Below, piece after piece: positions 1-11,100 of a stretch of DNA of 64,000 nucleotides. The position numbers and the translations under genes were made by a program. Below the pieces are notes generated by a model. It searched no databases, was not told the origin of the DNA, and was given only the letters and a program-made list of their open reading frames with translations. Source of the DNA: Luzula sylvatica (lineage: Eukaryota > Streptophyta > Magnoliopsida > Poales > Juncaceae); NCBI GenBank assembly GCA_946800325.1, contig OX326958.1, forward strand, positions 59,637,793 through 59,701,792. The letters are read 5' to 3'. Position 1 is the stretch's first letter; the number at the start of each line of letters is the position of its first letter.

Positions 1-2232
1 TTTTACTCTTTGAGGAGTTCAAATAACGTGTTTTTAGATCACTTGTATCGTATCTTTTACTACATAACTTTTCACCAAATTTCACAAACACTAAGAAAAT
101 TTGTTTTTCGATTTCAAAACAAGATTATTAACGCTTTGAGGAGTTCAAGTAACGTGTTTTTAGATCATTTGTATCGTATCTTTTAGTACATAACTTTTCA
201 CCAAATTTTACAAACACTAAGAAAGTTTGTTTTTCGATTCAAAACAAGATTTTAAAGCATTGAGGCGTTGAAATAACATGTTTTTAGATCATTTGTATCG
301 TATCTTTTAGTACATAACATTTCACCAAATTACACAAACACTAAGAAAGTTTGTTTTTCAATTGAAAACAAGATTTTAACGTTTTGAGGAGTTCAGATAA
401 CATGTTTTTAGATCAGGTGTATCGTATCTTTTACTACATAACTTTTTACCAAATTTCAAAAATGCTAAGAAAGTTTGTTTTTCGATTCAAAACAAGATTT
501 TAACGCTTTGAGGAGTTCAAATAACATGTTTTTAGATCAGGTGTATCGTATCTTTTACTACATAACTTTTTACCAAATTTCAGAAACACTAAGAAAGTTT
601 GTTTTTCGATTCAAAACAAGATTTTAACGCTTTGAGGAGTTCAAATAACGTGTTTTTAGATCATTTGTATCATATCTTTTACTAAATAACTTTTCACAAA
701 ATTTCACAAACACTAAGAAAGTTTGTTTTTCGATTCAAAACAAGATTTTAACGCTTTGAGGTGTTCAAATAACATGTTATTAGATCATTTGTATCGTATC
801 TTTTAGTACATAACTTTTCACCAAATTTCACAACCACTAAGAAATTTTGTTTTTCGATTCAAAACAAGATTTTAACGCTTTGAGGAGTTCAAATAACGTG
901 TTTTTAGATCATGTGTATCGTATCTTTTAGAACATAACTTTTCACCAAATATCACAAAAACTAAGAAAGTTTGTTTTTCGATTCAAAACAAGATTTTAAA
1001 GCTTTGAGGAGTTAAAATAACATGTTTTTAGATCATTTGTATCGTATCTTTTAGTACATAACTTTTCCCAAATTTCACAAACACTAAGAAAGTGTGTTTT
1101 TCGATTCAAAACAAGATTTTAACGCTTTGAGGAGTTCAAATAACGTGTTTCTAGATCATTTGTATCGTATCTTTTACTACATAACTTTTCACCAAATTTC
1201 ACAAACACTAAGAAAGTTTTTTTTTCGATTCAAAACAAGATTTTAACGCTTTGACGAGTTCAAATAACGTGTTTTTAGATCATTTATATCGTATCTTTTA
1301 CTACATAACTTTTCACCAAATTTCACAAACACCAAGAAAGTTTGTTTTTCGATTCAAAACAAGATTTTAACGCTTTGAGGTGTTCAAATAACGTGTTTTT
1401 AGATCATTTGTGTCGTATCTTTTAGTACATAACTTTTCACCAAATCTCCCAAACACTAATAAAGTTTGTTTTTCAATTCAAAACAAACATTTAACGCTTT
1501 GAGGAGTTCAAATAACGAGTTTTTAGATCATTTGTATCGTATCTTTTAGTACATAAGTTTTCACCAAATTTCACAAACACTAAGAAAGTTTGTTTTTCGA
1601 TTCAAAACAAGATTTTAAAGCATTGAGGAGTTCAAATAACATGTTTTTAGATCAGGTGTATCGTATCTTTTACTACATAACTTTTCACCAAATTTCACAA
1701 ACACTAAGAAAGTTTGTTTTTCGATTCAAAACAAGATTTTAACGCTTTGAGGAGTTCAAATAACGTGTTTTTAGATCATTTGTATCGTATCTTTTACTAC
1801 AAAACTTTTCACCAAATTTCACAAACACTAAGAAAGCTTGTTTTTCGATTCAAAACAAGATTTTAACGCTTTGAGGAGTTCAAATAACATGTTTTTAGAT
1901 GAGGTGTATCGTATCTTTTACTACATAACTTTTTACCAAATTTCAGAAATGCTAAGAAAGTTTGTTTTTCGATTCAAAACAAGATTTTAACGCTTTGAGG
2001 AGTTCAAATAACATGTTTTTAGATCATTTGTATCATATCTTTTACTACAAAACTTTTCAGCAAATTTCACAAACACTAAGAAAGTTTGTTTTTCGATTCA
2101 AAACAAGATTTTAACGCTTTGAGGAGTTCAAATAATGTGTTTTTAGATCATTTGTATCGTATCTTTTACTACAAAACTTTTCACCAAATTTCACAAACAC
2201 TAAGAAAGCTTGTTTTTCGATTCAAAACAAGA
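1..2232 (+). repeat. Reference 18-monomer higher-order repeat (M1-M18)
   Basis: The distinctive M1 monomer (TTTTACTCTTT start, CACTTGTATCG) begins one base before the window and recurs at 2233, so the unit is 2233 bp: 18 x 124 plus small indels. Starts and diagnostic variants are: M2 125 (AAGTAACG, TTTTACAAAC); M3 250 (AAAGCATTGAGG, ATTACACA); M4 374 (TTCAGATAAC, AAAAATGCT); M5 498 (CAGGTG, CAGAAACAC); M6 622 (ACTAAATAAC, CACAAAATTT); M7 746 (GAGGTG, GTTATTAG, CAACCACT); M8 870 (CATGTG, ATATCACAAAA); M9 994 (GAGTTAAAATAAC); M10 1117 (TTTCTAGATC); M11 1241 (GACGAG, TTTATATCG, CACCAAG); M12 1365 (TTTGTGTCG, ATCTCCC); M13 1489 (AACGAG, ATAAG); M14 1613 (CATTGAGGAG, CAGGTG); M15 1737 (CTACAAAAC, AAGCTTG); M16 1861 (GATGAGGTG); M17 1985 (ATCATATC, CAGCAAA); M18 2109 (AATGTG, CTACAAAAC, AAGCTTG). 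Most of these types recur in the same order across the window, so this unit serves as the key for the other blocks. Confidence 0.9.
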
Positions 2233-3474
2233 TTTTTACTCTTTGAGGAGTTCAAATAACGTGTTTTTAGATCACTTGTATCGTATCTTTTACTACATAA
2301 CTTTTCACCAAATTTCACAAACACTAAGAAAATTTGTTTTTCGATTACAAAACAAGATTTTAACGCTTTGAGGAGTTCAAGTAACGTGTTTTTAGATCAT
2401 TTGTATCGTATCTTTTAGTACATAACTTTTCACCAAATTTTACAAACACTAAGAAAGTTTGTTTTTCGATTCAAAACAAGATTTTAAAGCATTGAGGTGT
2501 TGAAATAACATGTTTTTAGATCATTTGTATCGTATCTTTTAGTACATAACATTTCACCAAATTACACAAACACTAAGAAAGTTTGTTTTTCAATTGGAAA
2601 CAAGATTTTAACGCTTTGAGGAGTTCAGATAACAAGTTTTTAGATCAGGTGTATCGTATCTTTTACTACATAACTTTTTACCAAATTTCAAAAATGCTAA
2701 GAAAGTTTGTTTTTCGATTCAAAACAAGATTTTAACGCTTTGAGGAGTTCAAATAACATGTTTTTAGATCAGGTGTATCGTATCTTTTACTACATAACTT
2801 TTTACCAAATTTCAGAAACACTAAGAAAGTTTGTTTTTCGATTCAAAACAAGATTTTTACTCTTTGAGGAGTTCAAATAACGTGTTTTTAGATCACTTGT
2901 ATCGTATCTTTTACTACATAACTTTTCACCAAATTTCACAAACACTAAGAAAATTTGTTTTTCGATTTCAAAACAAGATTTTAACGCTTTGAGGAGTTCA
3001 AGTAACGTGTTTTTAGATCATTTGTATCGTATCTTTTAGTACATAACTTTTCACCAAATTTTACAAACACTAAGAAAGTTTGTTTTTCGATTCAAAACAA
3101 GATTTTAAAGCATTGAGGTGTTGAAATAACATGTTTTTAGATCATTTGTATCGTATCTTTTAGTACATAACATTTCACCAAATTACACAAACACTAAGAA
3201 AGTTTGTTTTTCGATTCAAAACAAGATTTTAACGCTTTGAGGAGTTCAAATAACATGTTTTTAGATCAGGTGTATCGTATCTTTTACTACATAACTTTTT
3301 ACCAAATTTCAAAAATGCTAAGAAAGTTTGTTTTTCGATTCAAAACAAGATTTTAACGATATGAGGAGTTCAAATAACATGTTTTTAGATCAGGTGTATC
3401 GTATCTTTTACTAAATAACTTTTCACAAAATTTCACAAACACTAAGAAAGTTTGTTTTTCGATTCAAAACAAGA
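2233..3474 (+). repeat. Tandem duplication of the five-monomer M1-M5 block (2 x 621 bp)
   Basis: M1 starts at 2233 and again at 2854, a spacing of 621 bp (five monomers plus one base). The first copy runs M1, M2, M3, M4 (TTCAGATAACAAG) and M5 (CAGGTG, CAGAAACAC). The second runs M1, M2, M3 and an M4-like monomer that has AAATAACATG in place of the CAGATAAC form. Its last monomer starts like M5, with CGATATGAGG and CAGGTG, but ends like M6, with ACTAAATAAC and CACAAAATTT. That M5/M6 hybrid is what unequal exchange or gene conversion between neighbouring types would leave. The second M1 keeps the extra base in CGATTTCAAAAC; the first has CGATTACAAAAC at the same point. Confidence 0.85.
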
Positions 3475-4838
3475 TTTTAACGCTTTGAGGTGTTCAAATA
3501 ACATGTTATTAAATCATTTGTATCGTATCTTTTAGTACATAACTTTTCACCAAATTTCACAACCACTAAGAAATTTTGTTTTTCGATTCAAAACAAGATT
3601 TTAACGCTTTGAGGAGTTCAAATAACATGTTTTTAGATCAGGTGTATCGTATCTTTTAATACATAACTTTTTACCAAATTTCAGAAACACTAAGAAAGTT
3701 TGTTTTTCGATTCAAAACAATATTTTAACGCTTTGAGGTGTTCAAATAACATGTTTTTAGATCATTTGTATCGTATCTTTTAGTACATAACTTTTCACCA
3801 AATTTCACAACCACTAAGAAATTTTGTTTTTCGATTCAAAACAAGATTTTACCGCTTTGAGGAGTTCAAATAATGTGTTTCTAGATCATTTGTATCGTAT
3901 CTTTTACTACATAACGTTTCACCAAATTTCACAAACACTAAGAAATTTTGTTTTTCGATTCAAAACAAGATTTTACCGCTTTGAGGAGTTCAAATAACGT
4001 GTTTCTAGATCATTTGTATCGTATCTTTTACTACAAAACTTTTCACCAAATTTCACAAACACTAAGAAAGCTTGTTTTTCGATTCAAAACAAGATTTTAA
4101 CGCTTTGAGGAGTTCAAATAACGTGTTTCTAGATCATTTGTATCGTATCTTTTACTACATAACGTTTCACCAAATTTCACAAACACTAAGAAAGTTTGTT
4201 TTTCGATTCAAAACATGATTTTAACGCTTTGAGGAGTTCAAATAACGTGTTTTTAGATCATTTGTATCGTATCTTTTACTACATAACTTTTCACCAAATT
4301 TCACAAACACTAAGAGACTTTGTTTTTCGATTCAAAACAAGATTTTAACGCTTTGAGGAGTTCAAATAACGTGTTTTTAGATCATTTGTGTCGTATCTTT
4401 TAGTACGTAACTTTTCACCAAATCTCCCAAACACTAATAAAGTTTGTTTTTCAATTCAAAACAAACATTTAACGCTTTGAGGAGTTCAAATAACGAGTTT
4501 TTAGATCAATTGTATCGTATCTTTTAGTACATAAGTTTTCACCAAATTTCACAAACACTAAGAAAGTTTGTTTTTCGATTCAAAACAAGATTTTAAAGCA
4601 TTGAGGAGTTCAAATAACATGTTTTTAGATCAGGTGTATCGTATCTTTTACTACATAACTTTTCACCAAATTTCACAAACACTAAGAAAGTTTGTTTTTC
4701 GATTCAAAACAAGATTTTAACGCTTTGAGGAGTTCAAATAACGTGTTTTTAGATCATTTGTATCGTATCTTTTACTACAAAACTTTTCACCAAATTTCAC
4801 AAACACTAAGAAAGCTTGTTTTTCGATTCAAAACAAGA
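3475..4838 (+). repeat. Mosaic of eleven monomers joining the 18-mer and 12-mer blocks
   Basis: In order the monomers are: M7 (GAGGTG, GTTATTAAATC); an M5-like copy with TTTTAATACATAAC; an M7-like copy with GTTTTTAG; two with TTTTACCGCTTT and TTTCTAG (one AATGTG, one ACAAAAC with AAGCTTG); one with ATAACGTTTCACC; one with CATGATTTT and the AGAGACTTTG ending; then M12, M13, M14 and M15. M8 to M11 of the reference unit are replaced by this alternative set. The set reappears near 15.0, 20.3 and 25.5 kb, so it is a stable alternative block and not random decay. Confidence 0.75.
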
Positions 4839-4936
4839 TTTTAACTTTAGATGAGGTGTATCGTATCTTTTACTACATAACTTTTTACCAAATTTCAGAA
4901 ACGCTAAGAAAGTTTGCTTTTCGATTCAAAACAAGA
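4839..4936 (+). repeat. 98-bp monomer with a 26-bp internal deletion
   Basis: TTTTAAC is followed directly by TTTAGATGAGGTG, so bases from GCTTTGAGG to about ATGTT are missing (26 bp). The rest matches M16, with TTTTTACC and CAGAAACGC. The same junction recurs at 6303 and 7762, so the deletion arose once and was then amplified with the 12-mer. I see no obvious microhomology at the junction. Confidence 0.92.
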
Positions 4937-6302
4937 TTTTAACGCTTTGAGGAGTTCAAATAACATGTTTTTAGATCATTTGTATCATATCTTTTACTAC
5001 ATAACTTTTCAGCAAATTTCACAAACACTAAGAAAGTTTGTTTTTCGATTCAAAACAAGATTTTAACGCTTTGAGGAGTTCAAATAATGTGTTTTTAGAT
5101 CATTTGTATCGTATCTTTTACTACAAAACTTTTCACCAAATTTCACAAACAATAAGAAAGCTTGTTTTTCGATTCAAAACAAGATTTTTACTCTTTGAGG
5201 AGTTCAAATAACGTGTTTTTAGATCACTTGTATCGTATCTTTTACTACATAACTTTTCACCAAATTTCACAAACACTAAGAAAATTTGTTTTTCGATTTC
5301 AAAACAAGATTTTAACGCTTTGAGGAGTTCAAGTAACGTGTTTTTAGATCATTTGTATCGTATCTTTTAGTACATAACTTTTCACCAAATTTTACAAACA
5401 CTAAGAAAGTTTGTTTTTCGATTCAAAACAAGATTTTAAAGCATTGAGGTGTTGAAATAACATGTTTTTAGATCATTTGTATCGTATCTTTTAGTACATA
5501 ACATTTCACCAAATTACACAAACACTAAGAAAGTTTGTTTTTCAATTGGAAACAAGATTTTAACGCTTTGAGGAGTTCAGATAACAAGTTTTTAGATCAG
5601 GTGTATCGTATCTTTTACTACATAACTTTTTACCAAACTTCAAAAATGCTAAGAAAGTTTGTTTTTCGATTCAAAACAAGATTTTAACGCTTTGAGGAGT
5701 TCAAATAACATGTTTTTAGATCAGGTGTATCGTATCTTTTACTACAGAACTTTTTACCAAATTTCAGAAACACTAAGAAAGTTTGTTTTTCGATTCAAAA
5801 CAGGATTTTAACGCTTTGAGGAGTTCAAATAACGTGTTTTTAGATCATTTGTATCGTATCTTTTACTACAAAACTTTTCACCAAATTTCACAAACACTAA
5901 GAAAGCTTGTTTTTCGATTCAAAACAAGATTTTTACTCTTTGAGGAGATCAAATAACGTGTTTTTAGATCACTTGTATCGTATCTTTTACTACATAACTT
6001 TTCACCAAATTTCACAAACACTAAGAAAGTTTGTTTTTCGATTTCAAAACAAGATTTTAACGCTTTGAGGAGTTCAAATAACGTGTTTTTAGATCATGTG
6101 TATCGTATCTTTTAGCACATAACTTTTCACCAAATATCACAAAAACTAAGAAAGTTTGTTTTTCGATTCAAAACAAGATTTTAACGCTTTGAGGAGTTCA
6201 AATAACGTGTTTTTAGATCATTTGTATCGTATCTTTTACTACAAAACTTTTCACCAAATTTCACAAACACTAAGAAAGCTTGTTTTTCGATTCAAAACAA
6301 GA

Positions 6303-6400
6303 TTTTAACTTTAGATGAGGTGTATCGTATCTTTTACTACATAACTTTTTACCAAATTTCAGAAACGCTAAGAAAGTTTGTTTTTCGATTCAAAACAAGA
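6303..6400 (+). repeat. Second copy of the 98-bp deleted monomer
   Basis: It has the same junction as the copy at 4839, 1464 bp downstream. It differs from the first copy by at least one base: TTTGTTTTTCG here, TTTGCTTTTCG in the first. Confidence 0.92.
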
Positions 6401-7392
6401 TTTTAACGCTTTGAGGAGTTCAAATAACATGTTTTTAGATCATTTGTATCATATCTTTTACTACATAACTTTTCTGCAAATTTCACAAACACTAAGAAAG
6501 TTTGTTTTTCGATTCAAAACAAGATTTTAACGCTTTGAGGAGTTCAAATAATGTGTTTTTAGATCATTTGTATCGTATCTTTTACTACAAAACTTTTCAC
6601 CAAATTTCACAAACACTAAGAAAGCTTGTTTTTCGATTCAAAACAAGATTTTTACTCTTTGAGGAGTTCAAATAACGTGTTTTTAGATCACTTGTATCGT
6701 ATCTTTTACTACATAACTTTTCACCAAATTTCACAAACACTAAGAAAATTTGTTTTTCGATTTCAAAACAAGATTTTAACGCTTTGAGGAGTTCAAGTAA
6801 CGTGTTTTTAGATCATTTGTATCGTATCTTTTAGTACATAACTTTTAACCAAATTTTACAAACACTAAGAAAGTTTGTTTTTCGATTCAAAACAAGATTT
6901 TAAAGCATTGAGGTGTTGAAATAACATGTTTTTAGATCATTTGTATCGTATCTTTTAGTACATAACATTTCACCAAATTACACAAACACTAAGAAAGTTT
7001 GTTTTTCAATTGGAAACAAGATTTTAACGCTTTGAGGAGTTCAGATAACAAGTTTTTAGATCAGGTGTATCGTATCTTTTACTACATAACTTTTTACCAA
7101 ACTTCAAAAATGCTAAGAAAGTTTGTTTTTCGATTCAAAACAAGATTTTAACGCTTTGAGGAGTTCAAATAACATGTTTTTAGATCAGGTGTATCGTATC
7201 TTTTACTACATAACTTTTTACCAAATTTCAGAAACACTAAGAAAGTTTGTTTTTCGATTCAAAACAGGATTTTAACGCTTTGAGGAGTTCAAATAACGTG
7301 TTTTTAGATCATTTGTATCGTATCTTTTACTACAAAACTTTTCACCAAATTTCACAAACACTAAGAAAGCTTGTTTTTCGATTCAAAACAAG

Positions 7393-7511
7393 ATTTTTAC
7401 TAGGAGATCAAATAACGTGTTTTTAGATCACTTGTATCGTATCTTTTACTACATAACTTTTCACCAAATTTCACAAACACTAAGAAAGTTTGTTTTTCGA
7501 TTTCAAAACAA
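7393..7511 (+). repeat. Monomer with a private 5-bp deletion
   Basis: TTTTTACTAGGAGATC stands where the sister copies at about 5931 and 8858 read TTTTTACTCTTTGAGGAGATC. Five bases (CTTTG) are missing. The change is confined to the second 12-mer copy, so it arose after amplification and was not passed to the third copy. Confidence 0.85.
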
Positions 7512-7761
7512 GATTTTAACGCTTTGAGGAGTTCAAATAACGTGTTTTTAGATCATGTGTATCGTATCTTTTAGCACATAACTTTTCACCAAATATCACA
7601 AAAACTAAGAAAGTTTGTTTTTCGATTCAAAACAAGATTTTAACGCTTTGAGGAGTTCAAATAACGTGTTTTTAGATCATTTGTATCGTATCTTTTACTA
7701 CAAAACTTTTCACCAAATTTCACAAACACTAAGAAAGCTTGTTTTTCGATTCAAAACAAGA

Positions 7762-8107
7762 TTTTAACTTTAGATGAGGTGTATCGTATCTTTTACTACA
7801 TAACTTTTTACCAAATTTCAGAAACGCTAAGAAAGTTTGTTTTTCGATTCAAAACAAGATTTTAACGCTTTGAGGAGTTCAAATAACATGTTTTTAGATC
7901 ATTTGTATCATATCTTTTACTACATAACTTTTCTGCAAATTTCACAAACACTAAGAAAGTTTGTTTTTCGATTCAAAACAAGATTTTAACGCTTTGAGGA
8001 GTTCAAATAATGTGTTTTTAGATCATTTGTATCGTATCTTTTACTACAAAACTTTTCACCAAATTTCACAAACACTAAGAAAGCTTGTTTTTCGATTCAA
8101 AACAAGA
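7762..8107 (+). repeat. Start of a third 12-mer copy, leading into the 17-mer block
   Basis: It begins with the third 98-bp deleted monomer (7762-7859), then M17 (CTTTTCTGCAAA) and M18 (AATGTG). The 12-mer order continues through the first eight monomers of the next block (M1 to M8). There the second M15-like monomer of the 12-mer is replaced by M9. The third copy and the first 17-mer unit are therefore physically the same DNA, and the junction between the two periods lies near 9.1 kb. Confidence 0.85.
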
Positions 8108-11100
8108 TTTTTACTCTTTGAGGAGTTCAAATAACGTGTTTTTAGATCACTTGTATCGTATCTTTTACTACATAACTTTTCACCAAATTTCACAAACACT
8201 AAGAAAATTTGTTTTTCGATTTCAAAACAAGATTTTAACGCTTTGAGGAGTTCAAGTAACGTGTTTTTAGATCATTTGTATCGTATCTTTTAGTACATAA
8301 CTTTTAACCAAATTTTACAAACACTAAGAAAGTTTGTTTTTCGATTCAAAACAAGATTTTAAAGCATTGAGGTGTTGAAATAACATGTTTTTAGATCATT
8401 TGTATCGTATCTTTTAGTACATAACATTTCACCAAATTACACAAACACTAAGAAAGTTTGTTTTTCAATTGGAAACAAGATTTTAACGCTTTGAGGAGTT
8501 CAGATAACAAGTTTTTAGATCAGGTGTATCGTATCTTTTACTACATAATTTTTTACCAAATTTCAAAAATGCTAAGAAAGTTTGTTTTTCGATTCAAAAC
8601 AAGATTTTAACGCTTTGAGGAGTTCAAATAACATGTTTTTAGATCAGGTGTATCGTATCTTTTACTACATAACTTTTTACCAAATTTCAGAAACACTAAG
8701 AAAGTTTGTTTTTCGATTCAAAACAAGATTTTAACGCTTTGAGGAGTTCAAATAACGTGTTTTTAGATCATTTGTATCGTATCTTTTACTACAAAACTTT
8801 TCACCAAATTTCACAAACACTAAGAAAGCTTGTTTTTCGATTCAAAACAAGATTTTTACTCTTTGAGGAGATCAAATAACGTGTTTTTAGATCACTTGTA
8901 TCGTATCTTTTACTACATAACTTTTCACCAAATTTCACAAACACTAAGAAAGTTTGTTTTTCGATTTCAAAACAAGATTTTAACGCTTTGAGGAGTTCAA
9001 ATAACATGTTTTTAGATCATGTGTATCGTATCTTTTAGCACATAACTTTTCACCATATATCACAAAAACTAAGAAAGTTTGTTTTTCGATTCAAAACAAG
9101 ATTTTAAAGCTTTGAGGAGTTAAAATAACATGTTTTTAGATCATTTGTATCGTATCTTTTAGTACATAACTTTTCCCAAATTTCACAAACACTAAGAAAG
9201 TGTGTTTTTCGATTCAAAACAAGATTTTAACGCTTTGAGGAGTTCAAATAACGTGTTTCTAGATCATTTGTATCGTATCTTTTACTACATAACTTTTCAC
9301 CAAATTTCACAAACACTAAGAAAGTTTTTTTTTCGATTCAAAACAAGATTTTAACGCTTTGACGAGTTCAAATAACGTGTTTTTAGATCATTTATATCGT
9401 ATCTTTTACTACATAACTTTTCACCAAATTTCACAAACACCAAGAAAGTTTGTTTTTCGATTCAAAACAAGATTTTAACGCTTTGAGGTGTTCAAATAAC
9501 GTGTTTTTAGATCATTTGTGTCGTATCTTTTAGTACATAACTTTTCACCAAATCTCCCAAACACTAATAAAGTCTGTTTTTCAATTCAAAACAAACATTT
9601 AACGCTTTGAGGAGTTCAAATAACGAGTTTTTAGATCATTTGTATCGTATCTTTTAGTACATAAGTTTTCACCAAATTTCACAAACACTAAGAAAGTTTG
9701 TTTTTCGATTCAAAACAAGATTTTAAAGCATTGAGGAGTTCAAATAACATGTTTTTAGATCAGGTGTATCGTATCTTTTACTGCATAACTTTTCACCAAA
9801 TTTCACAAACACTAAGAAAGTTTGTTTTTCGATTCAAAACAAGATTTTAACGCTTTGAGGAGTTCAAATAACGTGTTTTTAGATCATTTGTATCGTATCT
9901 TTTACTACAAAACTTTTCACCAAATTTCACAAACACTAAGAAAGCTTGTTTTTCGATTCAAAACAAGATTTTAACGCTTTGAGGAGTTCAAATAACATGT
10001 TTTTAGATGAGGTGTATCGTATCTTTTACTACATAACTTTTTACCAAATTTCACAAACACTAAGAAAGCTTGTTTTTCGATTCAAAACAAGATTTTTACT
10101 CTTTGAGGAGTTCAAATAACGTGTTTTTAGATCATTTGTATCGTATCTTTTACTACAAAACTTTTCACCAAATTTCACAAACACTAAGAAAGCTTGTTTT
10201 TCGATTCAAAACAAGATTTTTACTCTTTGAGGAGTTCAAATAACGTGTTTTTAGATCACTTGTATCGTATCTTTTACTACATAACTTTTCACCAAATTTC
10301 ACAAACACTAAGAAAATTTGTTTTTCGATTTCAAAACAAGATTTTAACGCTTTGAGGAGTTCAAGTAACGTGTTTTTAGATCATTTGTATCGTATCTTTT
10401 AGTACATAACTTTTCACCAAATTTTACAAACACTAAGAAAGTTTGTTTTTCGATTCAAAACAAGATTTTAAAGCATTGAGGTGTTGAAATAACATGTTTT
10501 TAGATCATTTGTATCGTATCTTTTAGTACATAACATTTCACCAAATTACACAAACACTAAGAAAGTTTGTTTTTCAATTGGAAACAAGATTTTAACGCTT
10601 TGAGGAGTTCAGATAACAAGTTTTTAGATCAGGTGTATCGTATCTTTTACTACATAATTTTTTACCAAATTTCAAAAATGCTAAGAAAGTTTGTTTTTCG
10701 ATTCAAAACAAGATTTTAACGCTTTGAGGAGTTCAAATAACATGTTTTTAGATCAGGTGTATCGTATCTTTTACTACATAACTTTTTACCAAATTTCAGA
10801 AACACTAAGAAAGTTTGTTTTTCGATTCAAAACAAGATTTTAACGCTTTGAGGAGTTCAAATAACGTGTTTTTAGATCATTTGTATCGTATCTTTTACTA
10901 CAAAACTTTTCACCAAATTTCACAAACACTAAGAAAGCTTGTTTTTCGATTCAAAACAAGATTTTTACTCTTTGAGGAGATCAAATAACGTGTTTTTAGA
11001 TCACTTGTATCGTATCTTTTACTACATAACTTTTCACCAAATTTCACAAACACTAAGAAAGTTTGTTTTTCGATTTCAAAACAAGATTTTAACGCTTTGA

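Larger units (their letters stand above)
4839..7761 (+). repeat. 12-monomer higher-order repeat, two full copies (1464 and 1459 bp)
   Basis: Copies start at 4839 and 6303, and a third starts at 7762. The order is M16 with a 26-bp deletion, M17, M18, M1, M2, M3, M4, M5, an M15-like copy, an M1-like copy with GAGGAGATC, M8 (TTTTAGCACATAAC) and a second M15-like copy. Expected length is 12 x 124 minus 26 plus two single-base insertions, or 1464; copy 2 is 5 bp shorter because CTTTG is missing at about 7401. By eye the copies differ at only a few bases. For example CTTTTCAGCAAA near 5009 is CTTTTCTGCAAA in copy 2 and in the third copy. Such similarity, with a shared private deletion, points to recent amplification of one unit. 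Confidence 0.9.

Noticed and set aside
103..124. CENP-B box at TTTCGATTCAAAACAAG
   Set aside because: TTCG and the A at the right distance are present, but the CGGG half is not. Only five of the nine key bases match without a gap, which is too weak in an AT-rich repeat.
8801..9007. Open reading frame of 68 codons on the - strand
   Set aside because: It reads the complement of the satellite across two monomers; sister copies of the same unit at other positions are closed.
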